From contig NC_058522.1 of the NCBI RefSeq assembly GCF_904849725.1, forward strand, positions 456,446,844-456,510,843: a stretch of 64,000 nt of DNA. The letters run 5' to 3'. The notes under the pieces are model-generated. The model saw nothing but the letters and a program-made list of their open reading frames with translations. It was not told where the DNA came from and ran no database searches. This DNA comes from Hordeum vulgare subsp. vulgare (Eukaryota; Streptophyta; Magnoliopsida; Poales; Poaceae). The translations under genes were made by a program, and so were the position numbers. Below, piece after piece: positions 35,179 to 46,588 of the stretch (the stretch's first letter is position 1; each line of letters starts with the position of its first letter).

Positions 35179-35342
35179 TACTCCATCCGTTCCTAAATAT
35201 AAGTCTTTTTAGACATTTTAATAGGGGATTACATATGAAGCAAAATGAATGAATCTACACTCTAAAATATGTCTATGTACATCTGCATGTAGTTCAATAG
35301 TGAAATCTCTAGAAAGTCTTATATTTAGGAATGGAGGGAGTA
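35179..35342. mobile_element. Stowaway-type MITE
   Basis: TACTCCATCCGTTCCTAAAT at the left and TTTAGGAATGGAGGGAGTA at the right form near-perfect TA-bordered inverted termini over 164 bp. The interior contains TATAAGTCTTTTTAGA and its complement TCTAGAAAGTCTTATA. It is the best-preserved Stowaway in the window. Confidence 0.85.
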
Positions 35343-37939
35343 ATTTGCATGATATAAATGAGACACGTATTATCATAAAAAATATATATATTACTCCCTT
35401 CGTGAAGAAATATAGAAGTGTTCCTCTTATATATTTTTAAAAAGGGTTGGACAAGCTGCCAATAACAGACAACAGAATCCTAAATCCCAAATCCCAAATC
35501 TCGAGAGGGCGTGATCGATATCTTAGTTAGTTGTCAGCATATTATTGCTCTCCTCTCTCTCCATATATGCATGCACCCGCCAAAACCTATCTATTGCTAG
35601 TAGACACTGATAAGCCGGCCAAACTCACGAGAGATGCTCTGGCAGCTAGCATGGCGAATTTTCTTTTTCAACAATGCTATCATAGTGATGTAATTCAGTG
35701 AAGTGGTGGATTACTTTTACTCACATGACATTTACCAGCACATCTCTTGTCACCGGGCCGGGTTCAGTGGTGGACAAATTAACACTAGGGTCCAAATCTG
35801 TGTTCCAGATTAACTTCTTTTAGCCTTTTATTAGGTCTCCCTCGACGTCCAAGTTGCACCTTTTGCAGAGGCGGAAAAGCTATTTGCCGGCAAAAGGTAG
35901 GAGGAACAAAGCAGAGAGAAGCATTAAGCTTGTGCGGTAAGGCATGGACGATGCATTAGGGTGACGGGGAAACCTTGTGGATATGTCGGCAACTTGCTTT
36001 AGTTTCTTCCCGCAAAACTTTTTTTTGATTTAATTCCTTCCTTCGTGCTGAATGCTGATTGCGTGTGAGTTTTAACAGTTTGCTCGCCGTCACAATCAGT
36101 GGCTCGTGATCAAGTTGAGAGTTGAGTGGCCGTATTTAGCTACTGGCATATAATGCTCCATATGGGCATTGCCTCTGCTTTAACATATATTCTACTTTCA
36201 GTGAGTTTTCTGTTGTAGTACTTCGTTTTCAGAAGCACACGGTTTTCTGGTAATGGTAGTTGCCACGTAGTCCTTATAATATTTGATGGACGGCGGTGGT
36301 TATTTGTAGACAGACAAGCAGACAGTAGTTAGCCTTGCCGAGACTTTTCTTTTTCAAAACCGAGGCATAAGATTGAATTTTCATGGCAACATTTTGTCCT
36401 CAAGGTGCTTAACCCTTTCATATCTAGAAAGAATCATGATTCTGCTGCTTTGTGGAGAAGCTAGCTGGGCGTACCCTCCAACTAGGCGATTGCGCAGCTA
36501 ATTCCGGTTCTGGAACTTTTAAATTGAGGGTTTTGGCGGTGTCTGCTCCAGCAACCCACATGCATGCCTATGGGACTAGTGTGCTAGCCCTTGTGGTGCG
36601 ACATGAGTGCTGGATCGGGTCTGATCCCATGTCCAAGTCTAACCTAGCTAGACATAGTATTACGCAAAGCATATTTAGCACAATAAAAAGGAGTAGAGTA
36701 TGACTAGGACAGAGGATAAAGCAGTCGCCGAAGCAAACTTGGGGGGAATAGCCTGCCACTTATTAGTAAACGCGGAGAAAGCTTTGGTGTAGCTTTCGAG
36801 CTTGCACTCCTGAAAGCCACACTGATCTGATCTCCTATCGACGATCGGCATGGCCGTGTAGACGTGCTCTCACAAATCCACTAAGTTGAAGCTGAAGGGA
36901 AGTTCCTTGAACCAGGACTGTACGTAGTAGGTATGTATGAACTCCGAGCTTAACTCCACCGACGCTGAAATCTGACGCTGTGCGCTCATGGATGCATGGC
37001 CTCGCAAAGCGGATAGTGTGAAACTGTTTCTGGAAGACACGATCTCTGTTGAAAGTAACGGGTCACGCTAGCGATGGCAGCGAGGACCATGAACAGTGCA
37101 CGAACCAAAGACATCTCCCGGATTTTGGGAATCCAAGGCGTCCGATGAGCTGCCACCGAGCTGCGCTGATGGCGAGCGTAACATGCCAGGTCCATGGCAC
37201 CAGTTGAGCTGATGATGACCGGCGATCAGGTCCAACTTGTCCCGGTCTGGGTGTACTGGACCACCTACTGATTGACAGCCGGTTCGCCGATGATAAGCCC
37301 AACTATGGCACACATACCGCAAATTCTTCCGTCCCGCGAAATAACCGCCGATACACGGTAGCGAAAAAAAAATACCTTCCAAACAGTACAGTATATCGAG
37401 TATGTTTCACAACTCCTACCAGCGAGTCCGGTTCAAGGTTGCGTGTTACGGTTTCCCTAATGGCCCAGCGTGGAGCCAACGTGTTAGGGTCTCCCTAACG
37501 GCCGGTGGGCTGGCGGCTGCAAGGGGCGGCCGGCCTGGCCGGGTCGGATGGCGGCGCGAGGGGTGGCCGACCTGGCTGGGGCGGATGCCGGCCGGCCTGC
37601 ACAGCACGGCGCGGCGACCGGCTTGCACGGGACGACACGACGGCCGGGGCGACGCGAGGGGCGGCCTGCTTGCACGGAACGACGATGTAGCCGGGGCGCC
37701 CGACCAACACATGTGTGTGGGGCGGCGCGGCCGAGGCCGGGGCGGGCGCGGGCGAGCGCAGCGTGCAGGCGCATTTAGCGGGTGAGGCCACCGGGCGAGG
37801 GTAGTAGGCGCGGGCAAGCGCCACCGGCGAGCGCAGAGGGCGGTCGATGTGGCCTAGCGCGGCCCGACGCAGCCAGGGCGCGGCCCGATGCTGCGGCAAG
37901 GCCAGCGGCCGGTGGGCATGATGACGAGTTGATGGATAT
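35343..37939. other. Unassigned intergenic DNA with GC-rich block at 37490-37910
   Basis: No gene can be supported. The GC-rich block (GGCCGGCCTGGCCGGGTCGG and similar words) gives long open frames in several overlapping frames on both strands, the mark of composition rather than coding. The 36970-37400 stretch has minus-strand open frames of 69-104 aa without family resemblance. Confidence 0.35.
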
Positions 37940-39572
37940 ACTTCTCGTCCCGCGTTGGTTACCCCAAGTGGAAGGTGGAGATGTAGTCAGTAGCAGATTT
38001 CCCTTACACGGGGACTGTAAGGTTTATCGAACCAGGAGGACTTCGAGAATCAACAAGTAGGTGTCCGCTGCTCTGGCGCTAGCAGAAGACGTGGGCCTCT
38101 ACACACAACAAATAATTTTGCTCCCAACGAGTACAGAGAGGTTGTCAAGCTCTCCGGTCTTGTAGTTTGCAAAGGATCAAAACACACGCGGGAATAGTGA
38201 TAGTGATTGCAACGGAAAAGTAAATAAAGCAGTAAATGATGGAGGTGTAAGCAATGGTGGTAATATGGACCTGAGTCACATGGTGTTCACTAGTGATGTC
38301 TCTATCCCAATATACGATAAACAACTATGCATGGGTAAACAATTACAGTAGGGCAATTGATAGAATTATAAACGCATCGGAATGCTAATTATGCTACTTG
38401 AAAGTTAGAGGCTCAATAGTAATGGACAGTACGCCAAGACAAGTAGACTCTTTATTCATCAACATCTACTTACTAATCATCCACCTTGAGATATATATCC
38501 AGAACATCTCGCTGTTATTAAGTTGCGAGCCCCACCCAAAGTGTAAACTCAAAGCAACGGACAACTGCATTAACGGACTTTGCGTAAGGTGAATAATCCT
38601 TGCATCCGCGGTCAGAAGCACCGTTGTTTTCTCCCTGGTGGCAACAACACATCCCCTAGTCTCATGTTTCTGTCACTCAAGCTAGACATCAGGGGGCATG
38701 AACCCACAATCATGCATAACGCTCCATTTTGGAGTTACAATCTACTACTCGGCCAAAGCAATAAAGAGCAACGGAGAACATGCATGAATCACTAAATAAC
38801 ATAATATAAAAGGATAATCAAATATATAACTCATCACAATCTGAACATAATCTCATAATCCATCGGATCCCAACAAACCAAGCATAGCAATAGCAGGAAA
38901 ATTACATATGGTGCCTTGATCATGTAGGGCAGCTCACAAGGGCTAAACATTGAAGCACAAGATTGGAGAGAAGACATCACATAGCTACTGGTCATGGACT
39001 CATGGTCCAAGCAGGACTACTCACAACACGTCCGGGAAGCGTCCATGGCAGTGGAGAAACTTCCGGAGGTCAATCGTCCCTCCGGCAGGGTGCCGGGAAG
39101 AGGTCTCCTGACGCTCCCAATCTCGGGAGCTCTGCGGCGGCGGAACGATGGAGAAATTCATGATTCTGGATATGATGGAAGGTTTTCCGATCGGAGGGAT
39201 AAATATAGGACAAAGGAGGGCGTCAGAGGAGGTGGGCCCCACCCAGGCAACTTGTGGGCGCGGCCAGGGGCCAGACCGCGCAGGGAGGCCGCCTGGGCAG
39301 CCCCTGGCTCCCCTCTGGCCCATCTTCGTGCTTCATGAAGCTTCTGTCATGCTGATTTTTATATATTTTTCTCGGGATTTTGGGACTCTGGAAATTTGGG
39401 TAAAAGTCCGTGCAAAAAAGACACCAGCAGGCAGAAACTGGCACTGGGTGCATTGAGTTAGTAGGTTAGTCCAAATATGTGTAAAAAGATATAAAAGTGT
39501 AGCAAAACATATAACAATGTCACCCAAAAGATCATGGAACAAGCAGAAATTACAGATACGTTTGGGACGTAT
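37940..39572 (-). mobile_element. LTR-retrotransposon LTR fragment
   Basis: Read on the minus strand, the segment starts ATACGTCCCAAACGTATCTG, the usual start of a common Triticeae LTR type (TGATACGTCCCAAACGTATC). It continues through a GC-rich promoter-like part with a TATA-like TATATTTAT (near 39200) to AT-rich LTR body. Neither an internal domain nor a second LTR is seen. The left boundary at about 37940 is an estimate, where unrelated GC-rich DNA starts. I cannot name the family securely. Confidence 0.55.
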
Positions 39573-40316
39573 GAGGCCACGGCCAGGTGAGGCGGCGGCG
39601 GTGCAGCGGGCGCGGCCAGCGGCGGTTCAGGCAACCAACGGGCGCAACCATGACAACGGCTGTTACTGTAGTAGCTCGAGAAAAATGGATCATGCGTCAG
39701 CGGGACGTCACGACGCGTGTACATCCGGAACATCGTGACGGTGTCGTGCTCATCTGGAGTACGTGTAATCACCGTTTCCCTAGGTGTCGTCAACAAGTCT
39801 CTTGTGAACCATGAACATCGACATTGGTCGGCGACGTGTTCGTCAACGAGTTCATGGAAGATAAATTCACATCGTAGGTAGATTAAATCCGAAAAAATAA
39901 ACTAAGCGCAAAAAGGGAATCGCGATAATGAGGGGAATACATTTTTGAAAAGAGGGGGATCGGATCTTATACCTTCGTGCAATCAACGATAGCCTGCTTG
40001 ATGCATGCTCGATGGAGAGTTGGTGGAGCGTGCTCATAACGTGCTCCGCAACCTTGGACCAGACTCGCCGACAGGAGTTGCGGAACAAAGTAGTCCCGTA
40101 AATTTTTGGAAACTTCTTTGAAACACGTGGATGCAGGCAGCCCAATTGGCACCCGCATCACGCGAGGGACACGTTCAGTGGGGCCAACAACCGCTTATTC
40201 CTTTTTCTATCTCTAGCCGAAGCACCTCCTTCACTCATTCTCTATCCAAATAGCTCGCTCGTCTCCCACTCTTTCGTTTCACATTTCACTAGAGAAGCGG
40301 ACGATCACCGTCGCGT
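39573..40316. other. No gene recognised
   Basis: Mixed-composition sequence between the LTR fragment and the minisatellite. Short frames only. Confidence 0.3.
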
Positions 40317-40325
40317 TTGCTGCGT

Positions 40326-40895
40326 GAGATGCGACGGCTCCACCGTGCTGCGAGCCGGTGCTGCGAGGTCGTCAGAGTTGCTGCGACGGCTCCGTCATGC
40401 TGTGAGCTAGTGATGCAAGGTCGCCATAGTTATTGCGACGGCTCCGTCGTGCTGCAAGCCAGTGCTGCGATGGCTCCGTTGTGCTGCGAGCCAATGCTCC
40501 AAGGTCGCCGGAGTTGTTGTGATGGCTCCGTCGTGCTGCGAGCCGATGCGGCGAGGTCAGAGGAGTTGCGGGGGTGGCTTCGTCGTGCTGCGAGCCGGTG
40601 CTGCGAGGTCGTCGGTGATGTTGCGACAGCTCCACCGTGCTGCGAGTCGGTGCTGCGAGGTCGTCGGTGATGTTGCGACAGCTCCACCGTGCTGCGAGTC
40701 GGTGCTGCGAGGTCGCCGATGATGCTGTGAGGGATCTTTCGTGTTGCGAGCCGGTGCTGCGAGGTCGTCGGAGTTGCTGCGACGGCTCCGTCGTGGTGTG
40801 AGACAGTGTTGTGAGATTGCCGGAGTTGCTGCGACGGCTCCGTCGTGCTGTGAGCAGGTGTTGCGAGGTCGCTGGAGTTGTTGTAAGCTAGTTTT
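40326..40895 (+). repeat. Minisatellite, about 11 copies of a 52-bp unit
   Basis: Units follow the pattern GACGGCTCCGTCGTGCTGCG-AGCCGGTGCTGCGAGGTCGT-CGGAGTTGCTGC with substitutions; one unit (near 40437-40468) is short. Two consecutive units near 40620-40720 are almost identical, showing recent local duplication. Because 52 is not a multiple of three, each unit shifts the frame, and the repeat opens several long frames on both strands (up to 167 aa). These are composition artefacts rather than genes. Confidence 0.85.
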
Positions 40896-41459
40896 GCCGG
40901 CGTTCTGCGACTCCACCGGAGCTTGCTACGCAAGCGAGGTTATGTGTGCGGCGTTCTGGATGAAAAGAAAGAAAAAGAGAGAAGGCTATGTCATGTTGAC
41001 TTTCATCGGACTGCTAGAGATGTCCATATCGTACGGTTCATGAGGCGAATATTTTTTGCCTTTCCTACATCCGGATGACGCCTAACAGTCGCCTAATTTT
41101 TTTGTGGGGAACTGTATATTTCAACCGTGTAGGCCATATCTTCATATTTCCTTATCATTTTGCAGTTTCATCAATCCCCTGCATGACTTCGTGTAAGGAA
41201 AGTTTCAGCATCAATCGCTCCCGTCACAACTGACGCGGCCACCTTGGAGCTCGACTCCGGCCAAAATAAAGAGAAGGGGTGGTGGGGCATCCTCGTCAGC
41301 TTGTGGTGGAGATAAGTCTCACACTTCAAGTCGATGTGAGACGCAAAAGCAACGAGACTCTAAAACATTTGGGCGACGGGCAGTACCTACGGAACCACCG
41401 ACCGTTGATTGGCCTTTCGGCAAGACCAAGGTGCACACGACGTCGTGCCCCTTCTCCGG
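40896..41459. other. No gene recognised
   Basis: Sequence between the minisatellite and the Cassandra element. Nothing supportable. Confidence 0.3.
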
Positions 41460-42095
41460 TGTGATAACATGGCATATTAGGGATGATAGACTACTCATAT
41501 CAATGAGGAATTCCTTCTTTTCCGGGAGCCCATTCGAACAGAACTCACAGGTTAAGTGTGCTCGGTTTGGAGTAGTTCTAGGATGGGTGACCGACCGAGA
41601 AGTTGATCCCGGGTGCGCATGAGTGAGGACAAAATACGCAGAAAAGACTCGTATTGATGTGTGGGGCCAGTCTATATCTCGTCAGTAGTAACGACCGCCG
41701 GCGGGTGTGTCTGGGGCGTAACAAGTTGGTATCACAGTCGACCCTCGCGGTTACAGGATGTTTGCGAACAGGTGCGCGGTCATGTTATTCATGAGTTTGT
41801 GACCCGTCATGGCACGCGACATATCACATGTACTGGACTGGATGCACGAACGTTTGTGCCAAGAGGGAACGCTCGTGTGGCCCGACGAGGACGTCGCTTC
41901 CTCTGAGTGGTGGTGTATGTGATAGCTTGGCATATTAGGGATGATAGACTACTCATATCAATAAAAAATTCCTTATTTTCCGGGAGCCCATTCAAACAAA
42001 ACAAAGTGCGCATAAAAGACTCGTATTGATATGTGGGGTCAGTCTAGATCCCGCCAGGAGTAACGACCGCCAGTGGGTGTCTCCGCGGCATTACA
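41460..42095 (+). mobile_element. Cassandra-type TRIM with 5S rRNA-derived LTR sequence
   Basis: Complete 636-bp element: 5' LTR 41460-41723 (264 bp), internal region 41724-41917, and 3' LTR 41918-42095 (178 bp). LTRs begin TGTGATA and end TTACA/GTAACA. The target duplication TCCGG is exact (41455-41459 and 42096-42100). A primer-binding site TTGGTATCACAG follows the 5' LTR (from 41726), close to the initiator tRNA-Met complement TGGTATCAGAGC. A purine-rich GAGTGGTGGTG precedes the 3' LTR. It encodes no protein, as expected for a terminal-repeat retrotransposon in miniature. The 5' LTR holds a 5S rRNA-like segment; the 3' LTR lacks it through an 86-bp deletion. Confidence 0.9.
41523..41630 (+). 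ncRNA. 5S rRNA-derived segment in the Cassandra 5' LTR
   Basis: GAGCCCATTCGAACAGAACT, GTTAAGTGTGCTCGG (41551-41565) and CTAGGATGGGTGACC (41578-41592) align with the 5S rRNA body: CCCATCAGAACTCCG, the A-box region AAGCGTGCTTGGG, and box C, TAGGATGGGTGACC. Box C is intact; the A box carries changes. In Cassandra elements this segment supplies an internal Pol III promoter. It is not a functional 5S gene copy by itself. Confidence 0.8.
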
Positions 42096-42100
42096 TCCGG

Positions 42101-42863
42101 TCACCCGTAGGACAATTTTTTTTGTTATAACCTTAAACGTTAACGAAATGTAGATCTGACCTCATATTCGAAAAAGTTTTAAATCTAACCTCTTTGCCTG
42201 ACGCCAACGTCCTTGACGTTTGGGTTGCACGTGAGACGCCAGGGACCCCGACATTTTGGACTGGGCCCGCTTCATCCTCCACCGTCGTTGCCCTGCTGAT
42301 GTGGAAAAGGGCCAGACGCCAGGCACCCTGGCGCCTGGTCGCCAGGCCCAAACGCCACACACCCTGGTGTCTGGCCCACTTAAGTGAGCCAACAGCGCGG
42401 GCCCGCCCCACTAGGTGCATCTTTGTTCTTCTCCAGCCAGAACGCATCTGGCTGTCGCCCCCATTTCGCCCTCCCACTTCACCTCCTCTCTTCTATTCCC
42501 TCCTCCACCAATGTGTGTGGATCCAAGCCCCCAATCATCCTTCAGGTAATCTCCCCCAATCCCTCCAATATTTTTTTGTTTTAACATCTTATTTTCAGAG
42601 TATTTGTGAAGAATGGGTGATGTTAGATAAATAGGTCACTTCTTAGTTTTAGGGATTTCTTTGTGGTTGTTAGAGTATATAGGTTTGTTCAATATGTTGG
42701 TATATTATTTTGGCCTTTGGGGCATATTGTTGAATATGTTAGTATATGATGTATTGTAGATTTTGTTTAATAATTTAGTGTTGATATGATGTGGGCATAA
42801 TGGATTGATTTTAGGCAACCAAATTTTTTCATTAATGTGCTTATTCATTATTGCTCTTTTAAG
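42101..42863. other. Possible MULE 5' terminal region
   Basis: The stretch contains GCCAGGCACCCTGGCGCCTGG-type palindromic words (near 42315-42340) and a leader-like region before a Mutator-like transposase N-terminus. No clear terminal inverted repeat or 9-bp target duplication could be defined. Confidence 0.3.
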
Positions 42864-43782
42864 ATGGGGAGACTTGTTAATGTTCATTATATGGACAAGG
42901 AGGCATTTTTGACTAACAATGCCGATGGGGATGAGGAAGCCATTGTTTTTTATACAAGCCTTAGCTATGATGAGCTTGTTGCAAAAGTGAGACTTGTCTT
43001 AAAGTGGATGGACCCCAATGATGGTGTTAAGTTAATAGGAAGGTATGATGCTGGAGTTGGAGTCAAATCTCGCTTGAAAAGTATGCCTACCACCTCTGAC
43101 TTGCATTGGGACGTGTACAAGGAACAAGTTGAAAAATCAGATGACAAGTCAATGAATTGTCTGCCATGAAGGTTGAACCACCTTGGGCTGAAATTAACTT
43201 GAACTGGCTTGTCTCTTCCCCAATGACCGAGAGGACAAGTGTGCCTTTTATTGAGCAAAGGATTCTGATTGATGCCTCCAATGCTTATAGCCAACCACCA
43301 AGTAGCAAAGAAAGTGAGGTTGGATTGCATGCCCCTAATGCCCGTAGCCCACCACCAACCAACCAAGCAAATGAAGTTGATGTGATTGTTAGTGAGGAAG
43401 TAATTCAAAAGGATGGTGATGGTGATGTTCATGGTGATTTTGATGAGTTAGAGGAAGGGTTTCATGGTATTAATATTGGTGACTTGGATGCTTACATGGC
43501 ACAAAAGGAGATGGATCGTGAGTTACCTTTTAGGCGTCTATATGGGTATGACTCAGATGACAAAGGTCCTCAGGAAGAATTGGACGAGGATGGATTCACG
43601 AAGGAGGAAAACCAAATTTACTTTGAGTTGACCGGCTTGGAAAAAAGAACTCACTTTGTACGTAGTTGATGGTGGCATGATGAAGACGACGAGTGAGCCA
43701 ACACCTTGTCCTGATCCAAGCGAACCAAGGGATGAGGACGAGAATGCTTATTTGAAGAAAGGACTGAAGTTCCCAACTTTGT
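42864..43782 (+). pseudogene. Mutator-like (MULE) transposase N-terminal remnant
   Basis: The first frame (42864-43169) reads MGRLVNVHYMDKEAFL, YTSLSYDELVAKVR and WDVYKEQVEK. After a frameshift near 43150 a second frame (to 43669) gives DVHGDFDELEEGFH, LYGYDSDDKGPQEELDEDGF and FELTGLEKRTHF. After another frame change, VVDGGMMKTTSEPTP and ENAYLKKGLKFPTL follow. This order (beta-rich N-terminal region, acidic linker, KKGxxFPTL before the MuDR DNA-binding domain) matches plant MULE transposases. Homology stops at about 43782, where a copia LTR end begins; the catalytic DDE domain is absent. At least two frameshifts and the truncation make it dead. Confidence 0.6.
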
Positions 43783-44060
43783 ACGTGTGCTGAACGCGGA
43801 GGTGCCGTCCGTTCGACACTAGATCGGGATGGATCCTGATGGGATTGCAGGACGGTTAGTGATGAGATCGCGGGACTGATTGCGATTTGGATCGCGAAGA
43901 TGTTCCACTACATTAACCGCGTCATATACGCTTCCGCTTAGCGATCTATAAGGGTATGTGGATCCGGTCTCTCCTCTCGTAGATGATCATCACCATGGAT
44001 AGGTCTTGCGTGTGCGTAGGAAATTTTTTGCTTCCCATGCAACATTCACCAACAACTCTT
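43783..44060 (+). mobile_element. 3' end of a copia-type LTR (fragment)
   Basis: TACGTGTGCTGAACGCGGAG, CGCTTCCGCTTAGCGATCT, GTGCGTAGGAAATTTTTTGC and TTCCCATGCAACATTCACCA follow the order seen in copia LTR 3' ends of this genome, and the first two blocks match the BARE-like LTRs here. It truncates the MULE remnant directly. The exact 3' border is uncertain (CCAACA at 44048-44053 is the likely terminus). Confidence 0.6.
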
Positions 44061-44126
44061 TGTGCCACGCCTCGATAATATCTATGAATGTTCCCTTTGT
44101 CCATTTGTCCCCATTAAGATTGCTCA

Positions 44127-44531
44127 TCATCGACCCTCCATAGTCAGCCTACTCGCCGTAGAGGACCTTGGGCTTGACATTGAGAACCTTAAACCATAGG
44201 CCGAAGTGGGCTTGGACCCGCAAGAGTGCCTCACAGACTGTGATGAAGGCTGAGAAGTGGGTGATGGAGTCCAGGGGAGATCTTGGACGTCAAGCCCATA
44301 GTAGAACATGACGCCCCGAACAAATGTGTGGAGGGGAAATATTAAACCCCAAATAAAATGAAGAATACAAACTACTCTCTCCCCATCTTTTGGTGTGGGG
44401 ATAACTTGGCCCTTCTCCGGAGCACGATGGACTTTATTCTCCGGCAGGTAGCTGGAGCTCTTCAGCTCCAGGATGTCCTTCTCGGTGACGGAGGAGGCCT
44501 CCCACTTGCCCTTGGAACTGGAGCTGTCCAT
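44127..44531 (-). pseudogene. Fragment of gypsy-associated putative transposon protein (Transposase_28-like)
   Basis: The minus-strand frame reads PKDGERVVCILHFIWGLIFP then LHTFVRGVMFYYGLDVQDL. This resembles the GERVVFxxHFxRGxGFPxHxFVRGLxxxYGLDxHDLAP block of the 'putative gypsy type transposon' domain common in grass gypsy elements. After this the frame is lost (Ser-rich nonsense), and the expected continuation is out of frame. It is a short, broken fragment of a gypsy gag-like region. Confidence 0.55.
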
Positions 44532-44933
44532 CTCCGGATTGATGGAAGGATTCGAAAGGACGAGAGGAGAAGGAAAGCTTGCGTGCTGGAGCTTTGGAGG
44601 CAGGGAATGGTGACGGTGTTGCGAGATCTGAGGTGCGTGAAGGGGTTATGGTGACGGTTTTACCTTTGATGGCTCGCCAAAATACCAAGAGCCCCACCAC
44701 TACGCCGTGAACTCCGTTGTTTCCTAATAAAATTGTGTGATTGTGAGCGCGTGGGATAACCCAAATCATAAACCATATACCTAAAAAGGAGGGACACGGT
44801 CTCTATGATGGAACGTGGTAATAAAAACGGTCTCGAACCGCTCTTCCATCAAAAGTTATAGGCCTTGACCAACCGTGACCTTTCGGGTAGAGGAAAAGAC
44901 ACTATTTGTGGTCGAACGGTCAGCCTGAAAATT

Positions 44934-44935
44934 AA

Positions 44936-45009
<74 letters not shown>
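44934..45009. repeat. Compound (TA)n(TG)n microsatellite
   Basis: About 12 TA units followed by about 24 TG units. It is a likely length-polymorphic marker. Confidence 0.9.
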
Positions 45010-45011
<2 letters not shown>

Positions 45012-45014
45012 TAA

Positions 45015-45615
45015 GGAGGGAAGGTCATCGACAGCAGATCTATCATCGGTTAAAGGAAGAGAAGAACTTGCCTCTCAAGCCGAAGTCTTTATAAAGCAAC
45101 TAGAGGTGGAATGTTTCGGCATTGGAGGCCAGTTCGGGGGCTACCGAGGGAGTCTGGGACTAAGGGGTCCTCGGGCTGCCTATCTATTCTTGTGGGTCGG
45201 ACTCGTGGAGCTGTCTGATCGTCATTTGAGATATTGGAATGAAGATGGACTCTTCCGAAGACTTGGCGTACAATCCAAGGAGATGTTGTAATCAACATAT
45301 TCTTTTCCTATTGTAACCGACTTTGTATAACCCTAGCACCCCTCGTATCTATATAAGCTAGAGGTGCCATAGTTCGTACGACAAATAAGCTCACTATGAT
45401 TCGGGTTTAGACCACAACATCTGATCTCAAGACAGATCAACTATGCACTTTGTACTACTTGATCAATACAACAAGAGTAGGACGTAGGGTTCTACCTCTA
45501 TCTAGAGGGCCCGAACCTGGATAAAACATCGTCTCCTTGGTCCCCTATTACCTATCGATTGAAGATCTATAGTTCGGTCCCCCTACTCGAGATCAACCGG
45601 TTTTAACACCGACAG
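45015..45615 (+). mobile_element. 3' part of a gypsy-type LTR (fragment)
   Basis: The segment contains a TATA-like CTATATAAGC (45350-45359), a leader, then TCAATACAACAAGAGTAGGA, GGTCCCCTATTACCTATCG and the terminal CCGGTTTTAACACCGACA (45598-45615). The terminus resembles the end of several Triticeae gypsy LTRs. No internal domain follows. The family is not named. Confidence 0.55.
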
Positions 45616-45960
45616 GTGTTCCTACACATCCTAATGTCGGATTCCTAGACGCCGACACTCACGAAGAGGAGGGCGGCTGGGACAAAAGGTCCGAATTGCA
45701 ATTTTTATTTTGCTTGTAGGGAGTTTGATGCTATTTGTCGATAATGCATACGGGGTTTATTCCGGCGACACACATATCAATTTTGTAACAAGCTCCTAAA
45801 AACCTTTTGTGGTATACCCTAAAAGTATTTTATAGTATGAGTATTTATTTAGGACATAGCTAGAGCTGCTCTTAAGCTATTACGATATAGTCTAGACTGA
45901 TTTAAACTGACATGGCTCCCAAATGACCATGTTTAATTGTAGTCCGATAGCCTAAGATTT

Positions 45961-46058
45961 GACTTCCTCCGTTTTAAGATAACTGTCTCAACTTTTTACT
46001 AGCTTTAGTACAAAGTTATACTAAGCTTGGGATACTTATTTTGAAACGTAGGGAGTAT
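45961..46058. mobile_element. Short Stowaway-type MITE
   Basis: CTTCCTCCGTTTTAAGATAA at the left and GAAACGTAGGGAGTA at the right, with an internal foldback (ACTAGCTTTAGTACAAAGTT). It is similar in size and design to the one at 12966. Confidence 0.6.
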
Positions 46059-46588
46059 TTTTTTTAAGATTTTCTTTTACCTATTCATCAAACATCATGA
46101 TAATATAAAAAGATTGAAAAGTGACAAAAAAATGTATCTGTGGCTGCAAATCGTCTAACGACGAATACAAGCATCGGAGTGAGCCGAAGGGGTGCTCGTC
46201 ATTGCGTTCATCAAAGTTAGACAAATCTTATTGTAGTAAACAATTGAAAAGTTGTGGTGCTAAGACCCCAAAGGTCCAAAGTATCAAAACATCAATTGCC
46301 ATCGATGAAGAGAAGAATAGATCAGAAAAATCCAACGTATAAACACATAAACGCAAACAAGCGGAGACGGATCCACACGGATGCATCGAAGACAAAGATA
46401 GAAAGAATCCCATGAAATTCGCCGAAGACACAACTTTACATACACTCTCACCACGCGAGACACTCCGCCTGAATGGGGACTAAACGGGAAATAACATTAT
46501 TCCATTTTCACGGCTAACAACCATCCCTTCTCGGACACAAACTCACCAAAAAACGAAGCATGAACACCCCCGCGGGCAAGGGCCCTAA
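46059..46588. other. Dispersed-repeat-like segment interrupted by the next Harbinger element
   Basis: Contains GAAGAGAAGAATAGATCAGA and GCGAGACACTCCGCCTGAAT-type text that resembles a dispersed Triticeae repeat, but I cannot name the family. The short frame at 46121-46342 is Lys/Ser-rich without a domain. Confidence 0.3.

Noticed and set aside
40430..40933. Minus-strand 167-aa open frame
   Set aside because: Lies in the 52-bp minisatellite; the protein is a low-complexity repeat, and other frames on both strands are equally open.
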